Positions 7,284 through 15,742 of a stretch of DNA of 31,807 nucleotides are shown here, in pieces. Source of the stretch: Desulfobacterales bacterium (lineage in GTDB: Bacteria > Desulfobacterota > DSM-4660 > Desulfatiglandales > JALVZP01); the NCBI GenBank assembly GCA_027064285.1, contig JAMOPX010000196.1, forward strand, positions 1-31,807, read 5' to 3'. A program made the translations under genes and the position numbers. Within the stretch, counting starts at the first letter, position 1, and each line of letters begins with the position of its first letter. The notes under the pieces were generated by a model that was given only the letters and a program-made list of their open reading frames with translations, had not been told where the DNA came from and made no database searches.

Positions 7284-8177
7284 CTATATAACCGCATTAA
7301 TATGTTGATCTTTTATTATCTTATCTAATACTTTAATTCTATAAGCGAATTTTTTAACAATGTTTTTTATTCCATTTGTTACACAAGTACTGGTAATTGT
7401 TGCGCCAGTAAGAGCATATATATGAGAGTCCTGATATTTTTCTCTGATCTTTTTTATCTGTTCTTCAGTAAATTCTCTCTCTTGCTCTAAAATCCTTCTG
7501 TATTCTTCAGGGAGAGGTTCTTTTATTACTTTTAATTGTGTTATCTCTTTGTAAGTAAGCCCTTTAAATTGATTTTTGAAATAGTTTTTCTCTATTTCTC
7601 CTCCAAGTCCAGGGTCCTCCTCTTCTTCTAATATTTCCAACCCCTTAATAGTATAATCAGGTTCTAAAGCTAAAAGTACTTTTATTGTAGTCTTAAATCC
7701 GGCAAATCCTCTTGGAAGAAGATAAGCCACCCTTTTCCCATTGTTTACTGCTATTATTATTCTATTTGCATAGAAAAATTTTACTGATGGATTTAATACG
7801 GCTGAAAGTGCCTTCTCTCTCGCTGACTCCTCTCTAGCCTCTTCTTCTGAAATATTTAGGTCTTTTTTATAAAGAAAGTTTCCATCAAAGTTGAGTGCTA
7901 CAAAACAGTATTTTCCATTCTTAAGTGGAATCATATATCCCATATAATCTTTTTTTGGCTCATTCAAGATATATCTATAAACTTCATGAAACTGAAGGGT
8001 GCTTGGAGCAGGATTTTCATGGGTATACCCCAAGGCACTGTACATAGCCTCTTTAAATTCTACATACTCATTATGCTTCTTCGCCTTTATGGTAAGCATA
8101 AAGGCCACACCCATAATAAATGCCGAAGCTATACAAGCAACAGTAAGCCCTATTATGATTCTTGGAAAATCTTTCAT
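7284..8177 (-). CDS. rnfG: Rnf flavoprotein subunit RnfG
   Basis: RnfG carries a covalent FMN in the periplasm on a single membrane anchor. The 297-residue product has an N-terminal transmembrane helix (about 7-30) and a C-terminal FMN-binding domain whose flavinylation motif is ALTGATITST, with the second Thr of TGAT as the ApbE target. The conserved DPGLGGEI lies around residue 190. It is longer than many RnfG proteins (about 180-220) because of an enlarged middle region between residues 60 and 150. Its ATG overlaps the rnfD stop by 4 nt, indicating coupled translation. Confidence 0.93.
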   Translation of the reverse strand: MKDFPRIIIGLTVACIASAFIMGVAFMLTIKAKKHNEYVEFKEAMYSALGYTHENPAPSTLQFHEVYRYILNEPKKDYMGYMIPLKNGKYCFVALNFDGNFLYKKDLNISEEEAREESAREKALSAVLNPSVKFFYANRIIIAVNNGKRVAYLLPRGFAGFKTTIKVLLALEPDYTIKGLEILEEEEDPGLGGEIEKNYFKNQFKGLTYKEITQLKVIKEPLPEEYRRILEQEREFTEEQIKKIREKYQDSHIYALTGATITSTCVTNGIKNIVKKFAYRIKVLDKIIKDQHINAVI

Positions 8178-9190
8178 TTCTTTTCACCCTTTGGAGGAGC
8201 AAATCTTTCTGGTTTAAACCATGAATCCAGTGCAGGAGTAAATCCATTCATAAGGAGTATTGCATAACATACTCCTTCTGGATATCCGCCCTTAAGCCTT
8301 ATAAGAACTGTCAGAGCTCCTATACCTGCTCCATATATAAGTTGACCTGTTTTATAATTAGGAGAAGTAGCATAGTCTGTAGCCATGAAAAAGGCACCAA
8401 GCATAACACCACCTGACAGGATAGCAACAAGAGGATTTCCTTCAAACAGATGTTCACCCCCAAATATCCACGTCAGAAATGCGATTGTGCCTATCATAGA
8501 TACCGGAATATACCATTTTATATAACCTTTATAGATAAGATAGAGGCCTCCCAGCAAAAGCAGAAAAGCAGAGGTCTCACCAATACATCCTGGTCTTATA
8601 CCTACAAAGAAATTTTTATAAATATAAGAAAGAGATCCATATTTCTGAATCAAGGCCTGAATTCCATAATGCTTTACAATAAAAAGGGGAGTAGCAGAAG
8701 AAAGGGCATCCGCACTATGTTTTAGATACTTGGGTACAATCCAAGCAGAAGTCATTGCTACTGGAAATGTTGCCATCAGAAAAGCCCTGCCTATGAGAGC
8801 AGGGTTAAAAATATTTGCTCCTAAGCCCCCAAAAAGATGTTTTGTTACAAATATTGCCATCACTGCGCCCAAGATGGGCAGATAATAAGGGACTCCTGGG
8901 GGAATTACATATGCAAGCAAGATCCCTGTAATAACTGCACTTCCATCCTTTATAGTAATAGGTCTCCCCAAAGCCTTTTCAGAAATAGCCTCTGTTAATA
9001 CACAACTTATTACACTTATAAGGGTTATTATAAGAACCCTGATTCCGAATATAGCTGTTGCCATAATAAGTGGTGGAATAAGACAAGCCACCACTGTCCA
9101 CATAATCTTCTCTACAGTAACAGGACTCTTTATATGAGGTGATACAGAAACTGTTAACAAATGATTTTCAAAAGTAGTTGTTTTCTCCAT
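8174..9190 (-). CDS. rnfD: Rnf membrane flavoprotein subunit RnfD
   Basis: RnfD is a multispanning membrane subunit with covalent FMN. The 338-residue protein shows the RnfD/NqrB signature FNPALIGRAFLMATFP, the flavinylation site SSATPL within SADALSSATPL, and the conserved GAFFMATDYATSP. It starts SVSPHIKSPVTVEKIM, as RnfD usually does. It sits between rnfC and rnfG in the usual C-D-G-E-A-B order; the intergenic gap to rnfC is 13 nt. Confidence 0.95.
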   Translation of the reverse strand: MEKTTTFENHLLTVSVSPHIKSPVTVEKIMWTVVACLIPPLIMATAIFGIRVLIITLISVISCVLTEAISEKALGRPITIKDGSAVITGILLAYVIPPGVPYYLPILGAVMAIFVTKHLFGGLGANIFNPALIGRAFLMATFPVAMTSAWIVPKYLKHSADALSSATPLFIVKHYGIQALIQKYGSLSYIYKNFFVGIRPGCIGETSAFLLLLGGLYLIYKGYIKWYIPVSMIGTIAFLTWIFGGEHLFEGNPLVAILSGGVMLGAFFMATDYATSPNYKTGQLIYGAGIGALTVLIRLKGGYPEGVCYAILLMNGFTPALDSWFKPERFAPPKGEKK

Positions 9191-9203
9191 AATTTCTGCA
9201 ACC

Positions 9204-10520
9204 CTACCTTTTTGCTTTCATCTTTGCAATTCTTATAAACTGAACCAATGGCCTCTTTGAAGGACAAACATATGCACAGCAACCACATTCAAAGCACTCA
9301 AAGACACCAAATTGAGTTGTTTCTTCTAGTTTTCCTGCTTCCACATATATTCCTATTTCATTTGGCTGAAGCCCCATAGGACATGCTTCCAAACAAAATC
9401 CACACCTTATACAAGGCTTATATTCATAAAGATCTATCTCTTCTTCCGTAAGAAAGAGCACTCCTGAAGTAGTTTTTGTAATGGGAAAATCCAACGTGGA
9501 CACCGCAAAACCCATCATAGGACCACCCACTACCACCTTTCTTAGCTCTGGTGTGGTTCCACCCAAATAATCTACTATATCCTTAACCCTTGTGCCAATC
9601 CTTACTTTCAGGTTTGCTGGTCTAACAATTCCTTTTCCAGAAAAGGTAACTACTTTATCAACTACAGGTTTATTAAAAACTACTGATTCATATATAGCCT
9701 TCGTAGTCCCTATATTTTGGACTATTACCCCAACATCAAACGGAAGTCCAAACGCGGGCACCTTTCTGCCCGTTACTGCCTCAATAAGTTGCTTCTCTGA
9801 CCCCTGAGGGTATTTTACTTTTAAAGGCACAACAGATATATCAAATCCTTTCGAATTTTCTTTTACCGCTCTGCTCATTTCTTCTATTGCATCTGGTTTA
9901 TTAGCCTCAATTCCAACATATCCTTTTTTTATACCTAATATAGTCAAAATAATTTTTATACCTTCTACAATCTCTTTTGGATGTTCAACCATAAGTCTAT
10001 GATCAACTGTAAGATATGGCTCACATTCTGCACCATTTATAATCAGGGTATCCACCTTGCCTTCCGGAGGAGATAGCTTTACATGAGTAGGAAACCCTGC
10101 ACCGCCCATACCAACAATACCAGCTCTTTTTATCCTATTTAAAAGCTCTTCTTTTGATAAACCATGCCAATCTACAGATTTATATTGTTTCTCTTCTGCT
10201 TCTGGATCTCTCTCTATGGTAATAGAAGGAACACTTACCATCAACGGATGAACAGATTCTCCTATAGCTTTTACAGTACCTGTAACACTTGCATGTACAC
10301 AAGCACCTAATCCTTTTTCCACATCTCCGATTATATCTCCTTCTTGAACCTCATCTTTCTTTTTTACCAGTGCTTTACATGTAGCACCAAAATGCTGAAG
10401 CAAAAGGATATCCACTTCTGAGGGAAGAGGCATCTCTTCAATAGGTAAATCTTCTGTATATTCCTTCCTCTCTGGAGGATGAATCCCGCCTTTTTTAAAG
10501 GTCCTAAGTGTCTTTTCCAT
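9204..10520 (-). CDS. rnfC: Rnf NADH-side subunit RnfC
   Basis: RnfC is the cytoplasmic FMN/[4Fe-4S] subunit that exchanges electrons with NAD. The 438-residue product has the N-terminal barrel-sandwich region (RTFKKGGIHPPERKEYTED), a nucleotide-binding domain with GMGGAGFPTHVKL and INGAECEPYLTVDHR, and two C-terminal clusters: CIRCGFCLEACPMGLQP and CFECGCCAYVCPSKRP. I chose the ATG at 10520: an in-frame ATG at 10559 lies upstream of the transcription start implied by the -10 box at 10551-10556. The Shine-Dalgarno sequence is weak. It is the first gene of the operon rnfCDGEAB-apbE. Confidence 0.95.
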   Translation of the reverse strand: MEKTLRTFKKGGIHPPERKEYTEDLPIEEMPLPSEVDILLLQHFGATCKALVKKKDEVQEGDIIGDVEKGLGACVHASVTGTVKAIGESVHPLMVSVPSITIERDPEAEEKQYKSVDWHGLSKEELLNRIKRAGIVGMGGAGFPTHVKLSPPEGKVDTLIINGAECEPYLTVDHRLMVEHPKEIVEGIKIILTILGIKKGYVGIEANKPDAIEEMSRAVKENSKGFDISVVPLKVKYPQGSEKQLIEAVTGRKVPAFGLPFDVGVIVQNIGTTKAIYESVVFNKPVVDKVVTFSGKGIVRPANLKVRIGTRVKDIVDYLGGTTPELRKVVVGGPMMGFAVSTLDFPITKTTSGVLFLTEEEIDLYEYKPCIRCGFCLEACPMGLQPNEIGIYVEAGKLEETTQFGVFECFECGCCAYVCPSKRPLVQFIRIAKMKAKR

Positions 10521-10550
10521 AAGCAGATTCCAACCAAAATTTATGGATGC

Positions 10551-10602
10551 TATATACATTTTTGGCTAAAGTATTGTCAAGCAATTTTTTGCTCATCTGT
10601 AA
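10551..10602 (-). promoter_or_regulatory. rnf operon promoter with upstream TTACAGATGAG motif
   Basis: On the minus strand TTACAGATGAG (10602-10592) is followed after 11 nt by -35 TTGACA (10580-10575) and, 18 nt further, by -10 TATATA (10556-10551). The predicted start falls about 20 nt before the rnfC ATG. Motif and spacing are identical to the rplI and yjbQ promoters. Confidence 0.7.
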
Positions 10603-10881
10603 TCACAACTAAGCCCTCTATTAAGTGAAAACAGAAATATAAAATACTACTGCTTTGTCATGCCTAAAGGTTTATATTTTTGCAACCTTAACTCGACTTT
10701 TTCTCCCTTTAGGAAATTCTTCTCTATGGAAGACTCTAAACTTAAGTTTGAGCTTTGATGGAGCAGTAGATGATAATCAGCTAATTTCTTAATCTTTGCT
10801 TATTCTGGATTTTTTATTGTTTAAGGTTGCATCTTGTCTATCCAGTTTTCTTTCTTTACCATGTTTCATGGTATTTTTTGA
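10603..10881. other. Divergent intergenic region with nested inverted repeats
   Basis: Between the rnf and yjbQ promoters I see no credible gene. TGCAACCTTAA (10681-10691) is perfectly inverted as TTAAGGTTGCA (10821-10831). The region is flanked by the inverted 14-mer CTCATCTGTAATCA (10592-10605) / TGATTACAGATGAG (10879-10892), whose outer copies are the promoter motifs. ACCATGTTTCATGGT at 10858-10872 is a perfect 6-3-6 palindrome just upstream of the yjbQ-side promoter and could be an operator. The rest is low in recognisable content. Confidence 0.5.
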
Positions 10882-10932
10882 TTACAGATGAGATCACTGT
10901 CTTTTGACAAAACATATCTCTTTTGCTATTGC
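10882..10932 (+). promoter_or_regulatory. yjbQ operon promoter with upstream TTACAGATGAG motif
   Basis: TTACAGATGAG (10882-10892), 11 nt, -35 TTGACA (10904-10909), 17 nt, then -10 TATTGC (10927-10932) preceded by an extended TG (10924-10925). The -10 is weaker than in the other two promoters but the upstream architecture is the same. Confidence 0.6.
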
Positions 10933-10991
10933 TTACTACAGACTTGGAAATGTGGTAGATTATGATTTTTAGGGAGAAAAGGGAGAGAAAA

Positions 10992-11423
10992 ATGATTAAG
11001 CTATATAAATTTGATTTTTCCATAGAAATGGAAAGAGGTGTTGATATAAAAGATATTACTGGTATGGTTGCAAAAGCAATCACAAAAGCAAATGTAAAAG
11101 ATGGCGTTGTTCATATAACATCTATTGGTTCTACTGGATCTGTCACAACCATTGAGTATGAGTCAGGGGTAATAGAGGATTTAAAAAGGATTATTAATGA
11201 GCTTGCACCTCCAGATAGGTACTATGAGCATGAAAGGGCATGGCATGATGGTAATGGACACAGTCATGTTCAATCAGCCCTTCTTGGTCCATCTGTAAGC
11301 ATAAGTATAAGAAGTGGCAAACTGGAACTTGGCACATGGCAACAGATCGTATTAATAAATCACGATATACATCCGAGGCTGAGAAAGGTAAGTTTGACGA
11401 TTATTGGTACAGATGAAGGATAA
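10992..11423 (+). CDS. YjbQ / UPF0047 family protein
   Basis: The 143-residue product belongs to the YjbQ (UPF0047) family, small beta-rich trimeric proteins annotated in some organisms as secondary thiamine-phosphate synthases. Family features are the early KDITGMVAKAI helix, DGVVHITSIGSTGSVTTIEYE, HDGNGHSHVQSALLGPS with clustered histidines, and LGTWQQIVLINHD near the end. I use the ATG at 10992, after GGGAGA, rather than an in-frame ATG at 10962 without a good Shine-Dalgarno. It is the first gene of a four-gene operon; its end overlaps the next start by 11 nt. Confidence 0.85.
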   Translation: MIKLYKFDFSIEMERGVDIKDITGMVAKAITKANVKDGVVHITSIGSTGSVTTIEYESGVIEDLKRIINELAPPDRYYEHERAWHDGNGHSHVQSALLGPSVSISIRSGKLELGTWQQIVLINHDIHPRLRKVSLTIIGTDEG

Positions 11424-11811
11424 AGGGATAATTGTGGAAAAGATAGACCTTGGCAATGGCTTGGAATTATGCCTCTTGGACCATAGCAGAATACTGGCAG
11501 GAGACAGATGGCTTGTATCTGTCGAGGCAAGAATAGAGGTCCCTTTAAGCGAGGTATATCTTGACGGAGTAAAAGATGCGGAACACATTCTCAGTATATT
11601 GAAAAAGGAATATGGTGAAAAGGTAGATTATTCTTATATTCAAGAAAAACACTTTGTGGATCAAAAGGAAAAAGATTCAATATTTCAGCAGTTTATAAAA
11701 AATATAAAGGACAATCTACTCAACTATCTCTCTCATCCTAAGCTTGCCCAAAAGATCCTTTTAGCAAGATATAGAGAACTAAAAAGAAAAGCACCCTGGC
11801 TATTCCAATGA
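11413..11811 (+). CDS. Conserved-looking hypothetical protein
   Basis: I cannot name a function for this 132-residue protein. It begins with a short strand-rich segment (KIDLGNGLELCLLDHSRILAGDRWLVSVEARIEV in shape) and ends in a basic helical region (LAQKILLARYRELKRKAPWLF). It has no signal peptide, membrane helix or metal motif. Similar short proteins occur in Desulfobacterota-like genomes as far as I recall, but that is memory rather than a search. The ATG at 11413 overlaps the yjbQ end, and its TGA overlaps the WbqC start (ATGA), so it is coexpressed with both neighbours. Confidence 0.75.
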   Translation: MKDKGIIVEKIDLGNGLELCLLDHSRILAGDRWLVSVEARIEVPLSEVYLDGVKDAEHILSILKKEYGEKVDYSYIQEKHFVDQKEKDSIFQQFIKNIKDNLLNYLSHPKLAQKILLARYRELKRKAPWLFQ

Positions 11812-12500
11812 TTATTTCAGCTCACAGACCATATTTTGCCCCTTATCCTGGTTTCTTTAAAAAGATTCTTCGCTCAGATATATTTGTTGTGATGGATTCT
11901 GTTCAGTTTCCATTGGGAAGGTCTTGGCTTACCAGAAACAGATTTAAGAATGATAAAGGAATTTACTGGATCAGGATTCCTGTCTGGAAAACAGGAAAAG
12001 GCCTACAAAAAATAAATGAGGTGGATATATGTTATGAAAGGAGCTGGAAGGAAAAATTGATAAAAGGCCTTAGGATGGCGTATAAAAATGCCCCTTACTT
12101 TTCTGATATTATTCAGGTCTGGGAAGATGTTTTAGAAGAAGAGCCAGAAAAACTGGTTGAGCTTAATTTGAGTCTTATAAGATATGTGGTTGACTATTTA
12201 AACATAGATACCAAAATCGTTTTTCTTTCAGAGCTTGAAATTTCAGCTAAGGAGCCAGAACTGACAATAGAGATATGCAAGAAGCTAAATGCAAACAGCT
12301 TTTTAGCTCAGAAAAGTGCGGAGAAATATTTGCCCTCAGGACTGTTTAAAAAAGAAGATATAAAGTTAATCTTTTTTAAACCAACCCCTTGTATATATCC
12401 TCAACTCTGGGGAGAATTTATACCCAATCTCTCGATATTTGACCTGCTATTTAACTGTGGGCCAAAGAGTGCTGAAATTATAGGAAAGGATCTGACATGA
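11808..12500 (+). CDS. WbqC-like family protein
   Basis: The 230-residue product matches the WbqC-like family, whose members often occur in surface-glycan loci and whose reaction is unsettled. Family hallmarks are the start ISAHRPYFAPYPGFFKKI, DIFVVMDSVQFPLGRSWLTRNRFK, WIRIPVWKTGKG, the central SWKEKLIKGLRMAYKNAPYF, and the C-terminal YPQLWGEFIPNLSIFDLLFNCG. It starts on the ATGA overlap with the preceding gene and overlaps kamA by 4 nt. Here it sits with a KamA-like enzyme rather than in the polysaccharide cluster further right. Confidence 0.88.
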   Translation: MIISAHRPYFAPYPGFFKKILRSDIFVVMDSVQFPLGRSWLTRNRFKNDKGIYWIRIPVWKTGKGLQKINEVDICYERSWKEKLIKGLRMAYKNAPYFSDIIQVWEDVLEEEPEKLVELNLSLIRYVVDYLNIDTKIVFLSELEISAKEPELTIEICKKLNANSFLAQKSAEKYLPSGLFKKEDIKLIFFKPTPCIYPQLWGEFIPNLSIFDLLFNCGPKSAEIIGKDLT

Positions 12501-13531
12501 AAAACTGGAAAAAAGTGCTGTCTAAGAGCATAACTACCCCTCAACAGTTAGAGAATCTTTTGGGTGTAGAGACCAAAGATATAGAAAGAGTTATCTCTAA
12601 ATATCCCATGCGTATAAATCCTTATTATCTTTCTTTGATAAAAGAAAAAGGAGATCCTATATATCTTCAGGCAGTGCCTGATATAAGGGAAATAGAAGAT
12701 ACAAGAGGTGTGGAAGATCCCTTAGCAGAGGAGGAGCTTTCTGTTGCACCGGGTATCGTGCACAAGTATCCTGATAGGGTGCTTTTCTTGGTTTCATATC
12801 AGTGTGCAATGTATTGTAGATTCTGTAATAGAAAGAGAAAGGTGGGAAAAACAGGGGTGAATTGGAAACTGATAAGAGAGGGAATTAGCTACATAAAAGC
12901 TAATAAACAGATAAAAGAGGTGCTTATGTCTGGAGGAGATCCTTTGCTCTTAGAGGACAAGATTCTTTTTCAGATCCTAAGCGAACTTAGAGAAATATCT
13001 CACTTAGAGATTATAAGAATAGGAACCAGAGTTCCATGTACATTTCCTTATAGAGTCACTAAAAAGCTTGCTAATATACTTAAACGCTTTCATCCTATTT
13101 ATATAATAACCCATTTTAATCATTACAGGGAGATTACTCCTCAATCAGAGATGGCGTGTAGCATTCTTGCAAATGCGGGAATCCCTCTTTTCTGCCAAAC
13201 CGTGCTTTTAAAAGGGGTAAATGACAACGCAGATACAATAAAGAAACTAATGAGAGCCCTTTTAAGGATAAGGGTTAAACCTTACTACCTTTTTTATCCA
13301 GACTATGTCAAAGGAACAGCCCATTTTTGGGTTCCTGTAGAAAAAGGATTGGAGATAATGAAAAGTATGTACGGATGGGTGTCTGGATTGTGTATCCCAT
13401 TTTTTGCCTTAGACCTAAACAAAGGAGGGGGAAAAGTTCCTCTTTTCCCAAGTTACATAGAAAAAAGAGAAAAAAATAAGTGGCTTGTAAAAAATTACAA
13501 GGGAGAAGTGTTTGAGTTCTCTTTGGTTTAA
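12497..13531 (+). CDS. KamA-family radical SAM aminomutase (lysine 2,3-aminomutase-like)
   Basis: This 344-residue radical SAM enzyme uses SAM, a [4Fe-4S] cluster and PLP to move amino groups between carbons. The cluster motif is CAMYCRFCNRKRKVG (CX3CX2C). It also has EVLMSGGDPLLLEDK, RIGTRVPCTFPYRVT and the C-terminal ALDLNKGGGKVPLFPSY. The Asp residues expected to hold the substrate amino group (in YPDYVKGTAHF and FALDLNKGG) are present, consistent with lysine or a similar substrate. It could be a lysine 2,3-aminomutase or an EpmB-type enzyme; no epmA or efp lies nearby. Its start overlaps the WbqC stop (ATGA) and its end overlaps convergent lptG by 4 nt. Confidence 0.88.
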   Translation: MKNWKKVLSKSITTPQQLENLLGVETKDIERVISKYPMRINPYYLSLIKEKGDPIYLQAVPDIREIEDTRGVEDPLAEEELSVAPGIVHKYPDRVLFLVSYQCAMYCRFCNRKRKVGKTGVNWKLIREGISYIKANKQIKEVLMSGGDPLLLEDKILFQILSELREISHLEIIRIGTRVPCTFPYRVTKKLANILKRFHPIYIITHFNHYREITPQSEMACSILANAGIPLFCQTVLLKGVNDNADTIKKLMRALLRIRVKPYYLFYPDYVKGTAHFWVPVEKGLEIMKSMYGWVSGLCIPFFALDLNKGGGKVPLFPSYIEKREKNKWLVKNYKGEVFEFSLV

Positions 13532-14610
13532 TCAATATGAAGCATAAGGTGTGTTCCATACAAAAAGAGTATTATATTTGCCATCCATGCTGATATAATA
13601 GGTGGTATAATCCCTGAAATTCCCAAAGATCTGAATATTCCCATAAGTAAGATATATATAAAGCATATAAGTATACCCACCGATACAGAGATAGGTATGC
13701 TTTCTTTTTTTATTTTTAATGCAGCAGGTATTCCAATTATTACTACCACAAGATTTATAAAAGGAAAAGAAAGCTTTACATAACTATCCACAAAATATCT
13801 TTTAGCATTATAGCCTTCCATTTGTATTTGTTTTGCAAATCTTTTAAGCTGCCAGTAATTCATTTCTTCAGGTTTCCTTACAGGTCTTAAAAAAGAAGCA
13901 GGGGTTTCAGGAATAGATATTTGTATCTGTGTTAGTCGGATCAGGTCATAGCCTCTGCCCTGTCTTCTTTTTGTTTGTAATATCACATCCTTTGCCAACC
14001 AGATCCCATTTTTCCAAAACACCTGCTTTGCCTGAATTCTTTTTACAACTTGAAATCTTTTATTCAGAAAATAAAAGACTGCCTTTTCCATCATATTTCT
14101 TTTTCCATCAAACTTTTCTATCCAGTAGATAGAATTTTTACCTTTGTACCATATATGCTTTCTTCTAAAGAATCTTCTATATTTCCCTTTTCTTACTTCT
14201 TTTATCCATAATGTTTCAGCCTTAGAGCTGGTCTGTGGCACTAATAGTTCAGATAATAAAAAGGATAAAATTACAAAAAATAGTCCAAGGGTCAAAGCAG
14301 GGATATATACTCTTTTGATTCCTATACCAGATGCCTGAATAGCTATCAGTTCTTTATTTTTTCTCATAAAACTGAAAGTTATAATCACAGATATAAGAAC
14401 AGCTACAGGACACATTTGATTAAGTATAAAAGGAAGCTTGTAAAAAAAGTATTTTATTATAACTGTGCCTGTAACCTTTGCTTCCATAAAATCATCAATC
14501 TTTTCAAAAAGATCTACCATCAAATATATTATTGTAAATACTAAAATGCATATCCCTGTATATATCAGAATCTGTTTTGCTATGTATTTATCCAATATCT
14601 TTATGTGCAT
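13528..14610 (-). CDS. lptG: LPS export permease, LptF/LptG family (second of pair)
   Basis: The 360-residue YjgP/YjgQ-family protein is a permease half of the Lpt ABC exporter that extracts lipopolysaccharide from the inner membrane. It has the N-terminal helix block (ILDKYIAKQILIYTGICILVFTI), two further helices with MCPVAVLISVIITFSF, a beta-jellyroll periplasmic domain (about 130-260), and three C-terminal helices ending GISGIIPPIISAWMANIILF. Assignment as LptG rather than LptF rests on position after its paralogue, so the symbol is tentative. It overlaps lptF by 23 nt. Confidence 0.88.
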   Translation of the reverse strand: MHIKILDKYIAKQILIYTGICILVFTIIYLMVDLFEKIDDFMEAKVTGTVIIKYFFYKLPFILNQMCPVAVLISVIITFSFMRKNKELIAIQASGIGIKRVYIPALTLGLFFVILSFLLSELLVPQTSSKAETLWIKEVRKGKYRRFFRRKHIWYKGKNSIYWIEKFDGKRNMMEKAVFYFLNKRFQVVKRIQAKQVFWKNGIWLAKDVILQTKRRQGRGYDLIRLTQIQISIPETPASFLRPVRKPEEMNYWQLKRFAKQIQMEGYNAKRYFVDSYVKLSFPFINLVVVIIGIPAALKIKKESIPISVSVGILICFIYILLMGIFRSLGISGIIPPIISAWMANIILFLYGTHLMLHID

Positions 14611-15742
14611 TATCCTTTATAAATACAAAACTTATCTGTTTGTCTTTTTGAGAGGATCTTAAAAAATATATGCAGGCTGTAGCTAAAAATATGTCTGGTA
14701 TCCACATTCCAATAAAAGGCGGGATAATTCCGGTTTCACATATGCTTTTTGCTCCAGCTAAGCAAATATAATATATAACAAAAACTAACAATCCTATTCC
14801 TACTCCCAAAGATCTATTTTTTGCCTTTATTTGCATTCCAAGCGGTGCACCTATGATTCCCATTAAGAATACGGCCACAGGCAGAGAAAGTCTTTCCATA
14901 AGCTCAATAATTGCTAAATTATATTTGATTTCAGGCATATTTTTTTTCTTTAATTCTTGAATAAGCTCTTTTATTCCCATCTCCTTTGGCTTTTTCTTCA
15001 ATAAGTAGGGTCTCCCTATGTTGTTCAGATTTAGATTTAAATCATAGGTTTGAAATTCTATTGTGCGCAGAAAACTATAATCCTTATCCACAGTAAATAT
15101 CGTGCCTTTTGAAAAATGAAATATTATAGTACCTTTTTTAGGCCAACTTGCTATCTCAGCTTTTTCAGCAACTATAGTGCTTATTTCATTTTTATCTCTT
15201 TTATCTACTACAAATACTCCTTTCATTATCCCCTGGTTTGAAGAAAAGTGATTCACATAGAAGAGAATATCTTTAAAAGGTTCGCAAAACACCCTTTCTT
15301 TTATTCCTATGTCTGCTTTTGCCTTTATAATTTGAAATAAAATCTCCCTTAGGTTTCTATTTCCCCATGGTACAAGATAGGCTGATATAAAAAAGGAAAG
15401 AAGTGCTGCTGCAACGGAAAAAGTGAGCACAGGGGGAAGTATTTGGTAAAGACTTATTCCAGACGCCTTTAATGCTATTATTTCATTATCTGAAGAAAGC
15501 CTTAAAAAGGCTATAAGCACAGAAATTAGAGTGGCTGCTGGAAGTGAAAAGAGCAATACCTCAGGTATTACAAAAAGAAGTATTTTTATTACATGAGACG
15601 CGCTAGCTCCATGACTTACTACCATTTCTATAAGAGAGAGCATTTTTGTAGTAATGACTATAAAGATAGAAACAAAAAGGATGACGCCAAAGATAGGATA
15701 TATTTCTTCTATTAGATACCTGAAAAGGATCTTTATTCTCAT
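14588..15742 (-). CDS. lptF: LPS export permease, LptF/LptG family (first of pair)
   Basis: A 384-residue paralogue of the next gene. N-terminal helices (FRYLIEEIYPIFGVILFVSIFIV) lead to LFSLPAATLISVLIAFLRLSSDNEIIALKASG, the conserved LptF/G coupling-helix region. A periplasmic jellyroll follows (about 140-270), then C-terminal helices with ETGIIPPFIGMWIPDIF. I use the ATG at 15742, which shares a base with the stop of the upstream KptA-like gene, instead of a TTG one codon earlier. Two separate permeases imply an LptB2FG complex; LptB, LptC and LptA are not in this window. Confidence 0.9.
   Translation of the reverse strand: MRIKILFRYLIEEIYPIFGVILFVSIFIVITTKMLSLIEMVVSHGASASHVIKILLFVIPEVLLFSLPAATLISVLIAFLRLSSDNEIIALKASGISLYQILPPVLTFSVAAALLSFFISAYLVPWGNRNLREILFQIIKAKADIGIKERVFCEPFKDILFYVNHFSSNQGIMKGVFVVDKRDKNEISTIVAEKAEIASWPKKGTIIFHFSKGTIFTVDKDYSFLRTIEFQTYDLNLNLNNIGRPYLLKKKPKEMGIKELIQELKKKNMPEIKYNLAIIELMERLSLPVAVFLMGIIGAPLGMQIKAKNRSLGVGIGLLVFVIYYICLAGAKSICETGIIPPFIGMWIPDIFLATACIYFLRSSQKDKQISFVFIKDNAHKDIG

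Noticed and set aside
10521..10559. Upstream ATG for rnfC at 10559
   Set aside because: It lies upstream of the -10 box of the predicted promoter (10551-10556), so it would not be in the transcript.
13929..14338. Plus-strand open frames across the lptG region
   Set aside because: They are low-complexity antisense shadows of the lptG coding sequence without Shine-Dalgarno sites or family features.
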